A DNA stretch of 64,000 nucleotides from NCBI GenBank assembly GCA_964570625.1, contig CAZMYW010000005.1, positions 6,684 through 70,683 of the forward strand. The letters are read 5' to 3'. The DNA is from JBFLXB01 sp964570625 (lineage in GTDB: Bacteria; Nitrospirota; Nitrospiria; 2-01-FULL-66-17). The notes under the pieces were generated by a model. It had not been told where the DNA came from, searched no databases, and saw only the letters and a program-made list of their open reading frames with translations. Positions 38,047-46,354 of this stretch are shown here, piece after piece. The stretch's first letter is position 1; the number at the start of each line of letters is the position of its first letter. The position numbers and the translations under genes were made by a program.

Positions 38047-40512
38047 TTGCCACGCAACCCGCAGGAGAGGGCTCTGATTGACCATTTAGTTCAGCTCCTC
38101 GTCCAACAATCTATCTGCCTCGGTCTCAGTTGGGCCGTTGCCTACGTCGGGGCTTCGCGACTCCGGCGGGACCACTGGCTGTTGTCTCTGGTCTACGTCA
38201 GCGCGGTCCAAGCGACGGCCTGGTGGATGCTAACGCAATCGGGCACCGCCACGCCTCCGCTGGCGTGGTTGATGTTCCCCGCTGCGATCAGCGTGACAAC
38301 CATCGCGCTGCTGGAGCGCTGGAATGCCGTCGCCCACGCCGCGATGGCGAACACCGTGTCGGTGAGTGCGTTGTTTCTGGCGTACGTCGTGTCCGTCACG
38401 GCCCAGTCCCACCTCGGCCCCTTGAGCTTGGCCTTCGCGGGCGTGCTGGTGGCGATGCAAGCCTTCGCGCTCCTCCTCCTCGTGGCGAGCACCTACGAAA
38501 TCTTGGACGTAATGGGCCGTGTCCGCTGGACGCGCGCCAGCCGCCCCCAACCCACGACGGACTACTTCCCAAAAGTGTCGCTCCACGTGCCCGCCTACAA
38601 CGAACCGCCCGAGATGGTCAAGGAGACGCTGGACGCCTTGGCTAAGCTGGACTATCCCAATTACGAGGTGATTGTCATTGACGACAACACGACGGACGAG
38701 CGATTGTGGCGGCCGATCGAGACACATTGTAAGGCGCTCGGCTTCAAGTTCTTCCACTTGGACAATTGGCCGGGATTCAAGTCCGGCGCCCTCAACTACG
38801 CGCTGACGCAGACCGCTCCCGACGCTGAGATTATCGGGGTGGTGGACTCGGATTACGTGGTTGATCCCACCTACCTCAAGGACTGCGTGGGCTTCTTCAA
38901 GAGTCCCGACCTGGCGTTCGTCCAGACCCCGCAGGACTACCGCGACGTGCCGGCAGACGATCGGTACACCACGGCCTGTTACCACTCCTACCTGTATTTC
39001 TTCAAGGTGTCGATGGCCTCCCGCAACGAGCACAACGGGATCATCTTTGCCGGCACGATGGGACTGATCCGAAAGTCTGTCCTGCAAGAGTTGGGCGGCT
39101 GGGACGAGTGGTGTATCACGGAAGATGCGGAACTCTCCCTCCGGATCCTGGATCGCGGGTACAAGTCGGTCTACGTCGACGTCTCGTATGGGCGAGGCCT
39201 GATGCCGCTCAACTTCGAAGGCCTCAAGAAGCAGCGCTTTCGCTGGGCCTTCGGCGGCATGCAGATTCTCAAAGCGCACTGGCCGTCGTTGATGCCCTGG
39301 GCGCGCTGGCGCGATCCCGCGCACCGTCTCAGCTTGGCACAGCAATGGGACTATTTGATTGGTGGGTTGCAGTGGCTGCATGACCCGCTCACGTTCGGTT
39401 TCACCCTGTTGCTGCTCCTCGGCGCGGGTGCGCTCGTCCTGGGCGGGTCGCTGTTCATGCAGCCCATGGCCAGTGCCGTCGTGGTCGCGCCGTTCCTTTT
39501 CATTTTCATCGGTATTTCCCGGTTTGTGTGGGTGTTGCGCCGCCGAGTTGGTTGCACGTGGGGACAGGCCCTCTCGGCGTTTACAATCCTGTTGAGTTTG
39601 ACCTGGGTGGTGACCCTCGCCTGTGTCTTAGGGTTGATCAAATCCCAAGGGGTCTTCCTTCGCACCCCCAAGAAGCGCGCGACCGTGGATCCGTGGCACG
39701 CGGTGCACATCGTATCCCGCGAGACTATGATCGCCGGGTTGTGCCTGACCGGGGCGGTCGCCTTGGCCTGGACGGCCCAGCCATCACCGGCCATGGCCGT
39801 GATGATCGGGTTGCTGCTCTGGCAGGCGCTGATTTACGCCGCGGCGCCGGTGAGCAGCCTGTGGAGCTATCGCAGCGAAGCGCGGAGCCTTCAACCGGCG
39901 TATATGGCGGCCTCTTCGCGGACCACCGGACTACGCTTCTCGTCGATGATCCTCGACCGATCCGTCGGGCGCGTTGTGTTCGGCTCGGCCATGGGAGTGT
40001 TCGTGTTCTTTTATCTCGCCATCACGCTGGCGCCGGAGCGAGAACAACTCTTCCGGGCCAACCCGTTGCAGACGCGACTCATCGCGCCAAGGCTGATTAC
40101 GGTGCCGACAACGACTCAGATCAAGGCGGTGCTGTTCCTCGAAGAGCACGCCGCGATCGAGGCCGACGCTGATCGGGCGGTCCGCCTGTGGGATCCCGAC
40201 GGCGTGATCCGGGACGCGAACTATACGGTCAACGACGAAGGCGATGACCGGATCTGGCAGGGCACCGACGGTATCCGGCAGCGGTACGTCCAAGAGTTCT
40301 CGCAGCGACGGTACCTGTCGCTGGCCCACACGGACGCGTCGGTCCTCATCGAAGGCGACCGGGCCACCGTAGTCAACGATCTGCGAGCCGAGATCCAAAC
40401 GGCATCCGGCATCCAGACCGTGTTCCTGTCGCAAGGCGATCGGTGGACGTTCACCAAACGGACAGACGGCTGGCGGATCACCGAACTGGTTCTCAACCGG
40501 GCGCCGCGATGA
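38047..40512 (+). CDS. BcsA-like membrane glycosyltransferase with C-terminal NTF2-like domain
   Basis: About 821 residues. N-terminal helices (to ~145) lead into a GT2 domain with HVPAYNEPPEMV, IDDNTTD, VVDSDYVVDP (DxD), WCITEDAEL (TED) and KKQRFRWAFGG (QxxRW), the set found in processive beta-glucan synthases. More helices follow to ~680. The last ~120 residues (EEHAAIEADADRAVRLWDPDGV...WRITELVLNRAPR) resemble a SnoaL/NTF2-like fold, an unusual fusion. The start is uncertain: TTG 38047, or a non-standard CTG at 38074 six bases after AGGAGAGG. The polymer is not identifiable. Confidence 0.8.
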   Translation: MPRNPQERALIDHLVQLLVQQSICLGLSWAVAYVGASRLRRDHWLLSLVYVSAVQATAWWMLTQSGTATPPLAWLMFPAAISVTTIALLERWNAVAHAAMANTVSVSALFLAYVVSVTAQSHLGPLSLAFAGVLVAMQAFALLLLVASTYEILDVMGRVRWTRASRPQPTTDYFPKVSLHVPAYNEPPEMVKETLDALAKLDYPNYEVIVIDDNTTDERLWRPIETHCKALGFKFFHLDNWPGFKSGALNYALTQTAPDAEIIGVVDSDYVVDPTYLKDCVGFFKSPDLAFVQTPQDYRDVPADDRYTTACYHSYLYFFKVSMASRNEHNGIIFAGTMGLIRKSVLQELGGWDEWCITEDAELSLRILDRGYKSVYVDVSYGRGLMPLNFEGLKKQRFRWAFGGMQILKAHWPSLMPWARWRDPAHRLSLAQQWDYLIGGLQWLHDPLTFGFTLLLLLGAGALVLGGSLFMQPMASAVVVAPFLFIFIGISRFVWVLRRRVGCTWGQALSAFTILLSLTWVVTLACVLGLIKSQGVFLRTPKKRATVDPWHAVHIVSRETMIAGLCLTGAVALAWTAQPSPAMAVMIGLLLWQALIYAAAPVSSLWSYRSEARSLQPAYMAASSRTTGLRFSSMILDRSVGRVVFGSAMGVFVFFYLAITLAPEREQLFRANPLQTRLIAPRLITVPTTTQIKAVLFLEEHAAIEADADRAVRLWDPDGVIRDANYTVNDEGDDRIWQGTDGIRQRYVQEFSQRRYLSLAHTDASVLIEGDRATVVNDLRAEIQTASGIQTVFLSQGDRWTFTKRTDGWRITELVLNRAPR

Positions 40513-40704
40513 TGCCCTCTCAGGGTTTGTGGCCTCTTTTTTAGGTCGTCAAAACGTCTGCGATTCAACATCAAGTAGCCGTCACGAAACCGGGCGTTTG
40601 TTGAACAAGGCCAGATGGTTCAAAAAGAACTATTTTTGACTAGGAGCCGAAACAGACATACTTCTAGCTTTGTTTATCAGATTCTCTATGAAAAGAGGCC
40701 GCCG

Positions 40705-41538
40705 TTAGGTACCTCTGCGGGTGCGCCGCAGCTCCATACGCTCAATTTCAACGCCGTCTATGCAGCCCGTTGCACGAGCTAAATCAACACCCAAACTAGT
40801 CAGTTGAGATGCTACAGCTCTCTGGCCTACGCGATCAGCAACGATTTCGACAGACAAGAGTCCGCGGAAAATATAACTATTAAGCTGCAGAGCACATTCC
40901 TTAATGCGCGGTGTCCCTCGCATACCGCGAGTGTGATACCGCTGTGGCAAGCCACCATACAAATCCATGATGTGACAGTAAGAGCCGTGGACATAGCCGG
41001 AGATAGCCTTAAAAATCGTCTGTGAAACAGCTAGGTCCTTGTCAGGATCGCGGCCCTCAACAGGAAGTCTATTCATGATCGCAGATTGAACTTTTCGACG
41101 TGGTACGCGGTCTCGTTTCTGTGTTGAAGCTACAGGATCAGATGGATCGTCAAACTCTTCTTGAAAAAACTCATTGAGGAAGCGCTCCCGGTCATTCGGT
41201 GGGGTAGCAGAACTGGTCGGAGCTGCCAGGAAAAAGATATCTTCGGCAGCCTCGTCAACCATTCGACACAATGCATAGACTTCCTGGACATAACCCTCTT
41301 CGAACAAGACCAGAGCCGCATTTAGGGTACTGGCAATTCTGACACTCTTGAGAAATGACGCCAAGAGATCGTTACGGTTCTGATGTCGAAACGCAAATCC
41401 GCTACCCTGCTGCACAGGTAAAGGTGGCTCAAACTCAACCGAAAGGTCTTGCACGCACTTCTCAAGTCCTGCGACTATCTGGTGGAATAACTCAAAGTCC
41501 GGTAGAGGATTACTCTTGGCCGAGGCTTCCATGATCAT
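40705..41538 (-). CDS. DUF5677-like protein of unknown function
   Basis: 277 residues, mostly helical, soluble. ASFLKSVRIASTLNAALVLFEEGYVQEVYALCRMVDEAAEDIFFL and VHGSYCHIMDLYGG are the recognisable conserved parts and resemble DUF5677/AbiV-like helical proteins, some of which occur in defence or toxin contexts. The DNA is less GC-rich than its neighbours and the gene stands alone, which suggests acquisition. I choose ATG 41538 (MIMEASAKS) because AGGAAG precedes it. Ten-base inverted repeats GGCCTCTTTT/AAAAGAGGCC at 40531 and 40691 flank its 3' side. Confidence 0.55.
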   Translation of the reverse strand: MIMEASAKSNPLPDFELFHQIVAGLEKCVQDLSVEFEPPLPVQQGSGFAFRHQNRNDLLASFLKSVRIASTLNAALVLFEEGYVQEVYALCRMVDEAAEDIFFLAAPTSSATPPNDRERFLNEFFQEEFDDPSDPVASTQKRDRVPRRKVQSAIMNRLPVEGRDPDKDLAVSQTIFKAISGYVHGSYCHIMDLYGGLPQRYHTRGMRGTPRIKECALQLNSYIFRGLLSVEIVADRVGQRAVASQLTSLGVDLARATGCIDGVEIERMELRRTRRGT

Positions 41539-41792
41539 CCCCGCTTCCTGAGTCCAGAAATATTTGCTTTTGACCCAACACTTCGGGGACAACTGCCCCC
41601 GTAGACGCCGCACATTCAATCCGCCGGCCAGCAGGGTTTTTGACCTCGGCTGAACGATTATCTTGTTGGCCCACATGGTATCGATTTCCCGACGGTGACG
41701 CAATCCGTCCGCCGACAGCGCACCTTGAACTAGCCACGCTGCCCGCTTCCCGTTGCGCGGGACGGGTAGCCCATCTTCTCAGCCATCGGGTG

Positions 41793-41798
41793 TATACT
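41793..41798 (+). promoter_or_regulatory. -10 element of the APC permease gene
   Basis: TATACT, 8 bases before GTG 41807; no convincing -35. Fits the leaderless pattern of the window but is weaker than the others. Confidence 0.35.
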
Positions 41799-41806
41799 CC
41801 CCGGCC

Positions 41807-43693
41807 GTGAGTCCTTCTCCTCTCCGCAGGATTCTGTGGGAGCCGGGCCCTCCCTCTCGGGAGCGGCCCCTGCGTCGCCTCAAGCATCTGCTGATCGGCA
41901 GACCCATCCCTCGCGTTCAGGAACGCGATCATCGCGTGTCGGTCCTGATCGGTCTCGGCGCATTCGCGTCGGACGCGGTGTCTTCGGTCGCGTATGCCAC
42001 GGAAGAAATGCTGCTGGTCCTTGTGCTGGTCGGGACCGCGGCGTTGGCGTTCGGGCCCGTCATTGCGGCGGTGATTGCCGCGGTGTTGATCATCGTGGTC
42101 AGCTCCTATTACCAAACCGTCCAGGCCTATCCTGCCGGCGGCGGGGCGTATACCGTGGCGCGGGAGAATCTCGGCACGTATCCCGCGCTCGTGGCCGGAG
42201 CCGCGCTGGTGGTGGATTACGTGTTGACGGTCGCGGTCAGCGTGGCGGCGGGGGTGGCGGCCGTGACGTCCGCCGTTCCGGACCTGCATCCACACCGCGT
42301 GACACTGGCCCTGGCCGTGGTGGCAGTTCTGACCCTGGCCAATTTGCGCGGGGTTCGCGAATCAGGACGGCTGTTCGCGTTACCCACGTATGCGTTCATT
42401 GCGTGCGCGCTGGGCGTGATCGGGGCCGGTATCGCGCAGTTGCTGACCGGCGGGCTGGGCACGGGTCATCTCACGGCACCGGCTTTCTCGACCGATGCGG
42501 TTTCGGTTGTCGGCGCGTGGATCCTGGTGCGAGCCTTTGCCTCCGGCTGCGTGGCCTTGACCGGGGTGGAAGCCATTGCGAACACGGTCCCGGCGTTCGC
42601 CGAACCAGCGCCGCGCCGCGCGGGCCTGACCATGATCTGGTTGGGTGCGATTCTGGCCACGCTGTTTTTGGGTATCACGTTTCTCGCGCTGGAGTTGAAC
42701 ATTCTCCCGCGCGCCGACGAAACCGTGCTCTCGCAGATCGGCACCGCGGTCTTCGGTTCCACCCTGCCCTATATCCTCTTGCAGACGACCACGGCGTTGA
42801 TCCTGCTGGTGGCGGCCAACACGTGCTACACCGGCTTTCCTCGGCTGGCGTCGTTGCTTGGGGCCGACCGGTTCTTGCCCAAGCAAATGGCCCACCCCGG
42901 CGACCGGCTGGTTTTTTCCAACGGGATCATGATCCTGGGCGTCGCAGCGGCCGCGTTGGTAATCTTGTTCGACGCCGACACGCACGCCCTGATCCCCCTC
43001 TATGCAGTGGGTGTGTTTCTCGCCTTCACCATCTCGCAAGCCGGCATGGTGGTGCGGTGGCGGAGACACCGGGGAACCGGCTGGCACTGGCGCGCCGCGC
43101 TGAATGCCGCCGGAGCCATCGCCACCGCCACGGTGCTAGTCGTGGTTGCGTCGGCCAAGTTCCTTCACGGGGCGTGGCTCGTGGTGGTCGTCATCCCGTT
43201 GCTGGTGTGGCTCTTGGTCTGCGTGCACCGCCACTATAACGACGTGGAGCGCCAACTGCGGATCGACCCGACGCGCCCCTTGCACGGGTTCAATCACACC
43301 GTGCTCGTGCCCATCTCGGGCATCAATCAACCCGTGCTCACCGCGCTCCAGTACGCCATGTCTCTGTCGCCCAAAGTTCAGGCGGTGTACGTGGGGGTGG
43401 ATGACGCAGCCACCAAACAGATCCAAGCGGCCTGGAAGGAATGGAATACCGGCGTCGAGCTCGTGGTGTTGCAGACGCCCTACCGGACCATCGTGGCCCC
43501 GCTCATGGAATACATCGACGTGGTTAAGAAGGAACGAGATAACGACCTGGTGACCGTGATCCTGCCGGAATTCGTACCACGGAAATGGTGGCACCACCTC
43601 CTGCACAACCAAACCGCGCTCTTGCTCAAGGGCGCGCTCCTATTCCGCAAAGACGTGATCGTGACCGACGTTCCCTACCACCTAGACAGGTAA
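41807..43693 (+). CDS. APC superfamily amino acid/cation permease
   Basis: About 628 residues with 12 hydrophobic helices. FASDAVSSVAYATEE and QAYPAGGGAYTVARENLG are the classical first-helix and loop motifs of APC/KUP-type permeases, and GVEAIANTVPAFAEPAPRRA matches the family centre. The last ~130 residues (TVLVPISGINQPVLTALQYAMSLSPKVQAVYVG...) form a soluble universal-stress-like domain, seen in several bacterial APC permeases. The substrate is unknown. GTG 41807 is a likely start without a Shine-Dalgarno sequence; an upstream ATG at 41753 is possible. Confidence 0.85.
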   Translation: MSPSPLRRILWEPGPPSRERPLRRLKHLLIGRPIPRVQERDHRVSVLIGLGAFASDAVSSVAYATEEMLLVLVLVGTAALAFGPVIAAVIAAVLIIVVSSYYQTVQAYPAGGGAYTVARENLGTYPALVAGAALVVDYVLTVAVSVAAGVAAVTSAVPDLHPHRVTLALAVVAVLTLANLRGVRESGRLFALPTYAFIACALGVIGAGIAQLLTGGLGTGHLTAPAFSTDAVSVVGAWILVRAFASGCVALTGVEAIANTVPAFAEPAPRRAGLTMIWLGAILATLFLGITFLALELNILPRADETVLSQIGTAVFGSTLPYILLQTTTALILLVAANTCYTGFPRLASLLGADRFLPKQMAHPGDRLVFSNGIMILGVAAAALVILFDADTHALIPLYAVGVFLAFTISQAGMVVRWRRHRGTGWHWRAALNAAGAIATATVLVVVASAKFLHGAWLVVVVIPLLVWLLVCVHRHYNDVERQLRIDPTRPLHGFNHTVLVPISGINQPVLTALQYAMSLSPKVQAVYVGVDDAATKQIQAAWKEWNTGVELVVLQTPYRTIVAPLMEYIDVVKKERDNDLVTVILPEFVPRKWWHHLLHNQTALLLKGALLFRKDVIVTDVPYHLDR

Positions 43694-43710
43694 CGGATCA
43701 CCCACGGCGG

Positions 43711-43739
43711 TTGCTCCGGATCGCCCAAGTTGGTACGAT
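43711..43739 (+). promoter_or_regulatory. Promoter of the exonuclease III gene, predicted leaderless
   Basis: TTGCTC (43711-43716), 17-base spacer, TACGAT (43734-43739), then 8 bases to ATG 43748. Confidence 0.55.
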
Positions 43740-43747
43740 ACGGCCCC

Positions 43748-44524
43748 ATGAAGATCGCCACGTTCAACGTCAACTCCATTCGCATGCGTCTGACCGCCGT
43801 GACCGAGTGGCTGGCACGGTACCAACCGGATGTCCTGTGCCTGCAGGAGACCAAGGTGCAGGACAGCGAGTTCCCGGAGCTTGCGCTCAAGGGGACCGGC
43901 TACCACATCGCGTACCGGGGCATGAAGGCGTACAACGGCGTGGCCGTGTTCAGCCGGCACCCGTTCGACGACGTGTCGTTCGGATTCGACGACGGCGGTT
44001 CCCCCGATTCCGAACGGCTCGCGCGTGTGGTGGTGCGGGGTATTCCGATCATCAACACCTACGTGCCCCAGGGCTACGAACTCGACTCCCCCAAGTACGC
44101 GTACAAACTCGAGTGGTTCAAACGCTTAAAGAATTACTTTAAGAAACATCTCTCACCTGAACAGCCTGCTATTTGGGTGGGCGACCTGAACGTCGCGCCG
44201 GAACCCATCGACGTGCATGGCCCGGAAAAACACCTCAAACACGTATGTTTTCACGAAGACGCGCGCCGGGCGTACAAAGACACCGTCTCGTGGGGATTCG
44301 TGGACACATTCCGTTCGCTCTACCCTGATCGGCAACAGTTCACGTTCTGGGACTACCTGCGGCCCGACAACATCGAGAAGAACAAGGGATGGCGGATCGA
44401 CCATATTCTCGTGACTCAACCCTTGGTCGCACAGTGCAAAGAGGCCGCGGTGGACATCGAACCTCGCCGTGCGATGAAAGCATCCGACCATACGGTCGTC
44501 TGGGCCGAGTTCACAGGGATCTAG
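43748..44524 (+). CDS. xthA: Exodeoxyribonuclease III
   Basis: 258 residues of the EEP nuclease family, which cleaves at abasic sites and degrades 3' ends in base excision repair. Motifs in order: KIATFNVNSIRMR, LCLQETKVQD (metal-binding Glu), YVPQGYELDSPKYAYKLEWF, GDLNVAPEPIDVH (catalytic Asp/Asn), FTFWDYL, GWRIDHILVT and ASDHTVVWAEF (catalytic His). Length is standard. ATG 43748 lies 8 bases after a -10 and has no Shine-Dalgarno sequence; the six-codon upstream extension (from TTG 43730) would overlap the -10 box. Confidence 0.94.
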   Translation: MKIATFNVNSIRMRLTAVTEWLARYQPDVLCLQETKVQDSEFPELALKGTGYHIAYRGMKAYNGVAVFSRHPFDDVSFGFDDGGSPDSERLARVVVRGIPIINTYVPQGYELDSPKYAYKLEWFKRLKNYFKKHLSPEQPAIWVGDLNVAPEPIDVHGPEKHLKHVCFHEDARRAYKDTVSWGFVDTFRSLYPDRQQFTFWDYLRPDNIEKNKGWRIDHILVTQPLVAQCKEAAVDIEPRRAMKASDHTVVWAEFTGI

Positions 44525-44526
44525 GG

Positions 44527-44695
44527 GAGCCTGTCCATGAGCGACCATCTGCGGCGTTGCTGCTGCGCTTCCGGTGCTCACGTACGCATACAGTACGCTC
44601 TGCTCCGGTTCTCGCGGCGCCTAGCGACCCACCTTCAGAAATACAAATGTAGGAAGTCCCCGAAGGGGGCATCTGGCGCGCTCCTGAACAGGCTC
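44527..44695 (+). repeat. Interspersed repeat, copy 3 (169 bp)
   Basis: Starts GAGCCTGTCCATGA and ends TCCTGAACAGGCTC, so the ends are imperfect inverted repeats. Interior landmarks as in copy 1. It begins 3 bases after the exonuclease III stop and ends one base before the ATG of the next gene. Confidence 0.85.
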
Positions 44696-44696
44696 T

Positions 44697-45689
44697 ATGG
44701 CCGCCAAGACCACGCGTAAGCCTTCCACCGCACGTCGCAGAAAAAAGCCCGCTGGAAAGTCTCTAGGGCTTGTCCCAGCCGAGGTCGCCACCGGCGAAGC
44801 CCCGAAAGAGGTTTCTGCCCTCACTGACGCGATTACTCGCGATGGCGGCCGCGTGTTGGCCGCGTACCGCGAACCGTACAACGGGCAATGGGTGGTGTTC
44901 GCTGCGCTGCCGATCGAGCAGGTCGAGCCCACACCGTATCAACGGAACATCTCCGAGACGCACGTGCGGCGGCTCGAAACCGTCATCGGCAAACTCGGAC
45001 GGTTCTTGGATCCCGTGATCGTAGTCCGTGCGCCGGAGGACACGGACGGCCCGGCGCGATACTGGACGCCCAACGGCAACCACCGCCTCACGGCCATGCG
45101 CACGCTGGGCGCCAAGGCCATCACCGCCATCGTGATTCCTGAACGGGCCGCGGCCTACCAGATCCTCGCACTCAACACCGAGAAGGCACACAACCTCCGC
45201 GAAAAATCGCTGGAGGTGGTCCGCATGTACGAGGAATTGGTCCGACTCGAAGACGCAACCGAAGCGGCGTATGCGCTGGAGTTCGAGGAACCGTCGTTTG
45301 TCACACTAGGACTGTGTTATCAGGAGCGGCCGCGGTTTTCCGGCGGTGCGTATCATCCCCTGCTCAAACGCGCCGATCAATTTTTGACCAAGCCGCTCCG
45401 GGCCGCGTTCGATATCCGCCGGTCGCGTGCGGCCGCGCTGCTCGCCCTCGATGACCTGGTCATCCAACACGTCGAAACCTTGAAGGCCCGCGGCCTCACC
45501 AGTCCATACCTCAAGGCCGCGGTGGTCGCCCGCATCAACCCGCTGCGCTTCCGCCCCAAAGACGCGCCGCCATTGAGCTATGACGACGCCATGGACCGGA
45601 TCGCCAAAGCCGCGGCCAAATTCAACCCCGCGAAGCTGACCTCCGCGGACCTCGCGCGTACCGGAGGGGCGCCGGAGGAAGCGGGTTAG
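44697..45689 (+). CDS. Orphan ParB/Srx-domain protein
   Basis: 330 residues. After a basic N-terminus (TTRKPSTARRRKKPAGK) comes a ParB N-terminal domain: LPIEQVEPTPYQRNISETHVRRLETVIGKLGRFLDPVIVV, then NGNHRLTAM, the GxxR-type nucleotide-binding motif, and AAYQILALNTEKAHNLREKS. ParB proteins of this fold bind CTP or act as nucleases. No parA is nearby and no centromere-like repeats are seen, so chromosome partitioning is unlikely. The ATG lies one base after a repeat element, and no Shine-Dalgarno sequence is visible, so the start could be further in. Confidence 0.7.
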   Translation: MAAKTTRKPSTARRRKKPAGKSLGLVPAEVATGEAPKEVSALTDAITRDGGRVLAAYREPYNGQWVVFAALPIEQVEPTPYQRNISETHVRRLETVIGKLGRFLDPVIVVRAPEDTDGPARYWTPNGNHRLTAMRTLGAKAITAIVIPERAAAYQILALNTEKAHNLREKSLEVVRMYEELVRLEDATEAAYALEFEEPSFVTLGLCYQERPRFSGGAYHPLLKRADQFLTKPLRAAFDIRRSRAAALLALDDLVIQHVETLKARGLTSPYLKAAVVARINPLRFRPKDAPPLSYDDAMDRIAKAAAKFNPAKLTSADLARTGGAPEEAG

Positions 45690-45702
45690 ACGCTGCGAGG
45701 CA

Positions 45703-46092
45703 TCAAGGAAACCAGTCGACAATCAGTGTTTTGAGATCGTCCAGCGGGGCGGGCCGCTTCACTGCCGCGTCCACACCTTTGGCTCGCCAATAGTCGCTCG
45801 CTCCCCACGGACCTGAGCTGGAGACCAGTAACGTCCGGGTCGGGAATTTCCCGTAGTTGAGCCAGCCGAGTAGATCGACTCCTCGCCATTCATCCCGGTA
45901 ATCCGCAACCACCATGTCGATTTGGCCTCGACTGAGCGCGCGCAGCACCTCGACGTCGTCGGCCGCAGTCAGAAGCACGGTCTGGCCCCGAGCCGCTTCG
46001 GTCACCGCCTGGGCCACCAGGTCTCCCAGTGCTCGCTGGACCGACGGGTCGTCACCCACGATCAGGACGGTTCGAGTCCGATGTGGTTTCAT
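45703..46092 (-). CDS. Single-domain response regulator
   Basis: 129 residues, receiver domain only. VLIVGDDPSV has the acidic pair, VVADYRDEW the likely phospho-acceptor Asp, LLVSSSG the conserved Ser/Thr and AVKRP the Lys. There is no output domain. The ATG at 46092 has GAGGAG six bases upstream; the longer frame is not used. It is downstream of the NtrC-like regulator and the large hybrid kinase on the same strand, separated by a 260-base gap that contains a triple repeat (46306-46349). Confidence 0.8.
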   Translation of the reverse strand: MKPHRTRTVLIVGDDPSVQRALGDLVAQAVTEAARGQTVLLTAADDVEVLRALSRGQIDMVVADYRDEWRGVDLLGWLNYGKFPTRTLLVSSSGPWGASDYWRAKGVDAAVKRPAPLDDLKTLIVDWFP

Positions 46093-46305
46093 GGGCTCCT
46101 CGATGACTCTGCGGAGAGAGGGGCTCGACCTCCAGCGGCCGTTGGCGGAGGGACATGACACGGCTCGGCAAGAGGCCAAGCCCCTCGTGGCGAAATTTTG
46201 GGGATGTTCGTTATGAACGGTTAAAAGAGAGCAATAATCGAGCCGGTCTCAGAATGCGGACGGAAGCCGGTAAACTGCGAGGAAATGATGTGGTTGGGCT
46301 TGCGA

Positions 46306-46349
46306 CGACAAATTTGCCTGGCAAATCTGTCGCAAACGACAAATTTGCC
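46306..46349. promoter_or_regulatory. Three alternating copies of a 13-bp half-site
   Basis: CGACAAATTTGCC at 46306-46318, its complement with one change (GGCAAATCTGTCG) at 46320-46332, and CGACAAATTTGCC again at 46337-46349. As RNA on the minus strand the first two elements pair perfectly (one G-U) around a TTTG loop, 6 bases after the stop of the NtrC-like gene. As DNA, TGTCGCAAACGACA is an operator-like palindrome about 240 bases upstream of the receiver gene. Confidence 0.65.
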
Positions 46350-46354
46350 GCGGC

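Noticed and set aside
46093..46300. Sigma54 promoter upstream of the single-domain receiver gene
   Set aside because: GG and GC dinucleotides occur on the minus strand but never with the required 10-base spacing plus flanking consensus.
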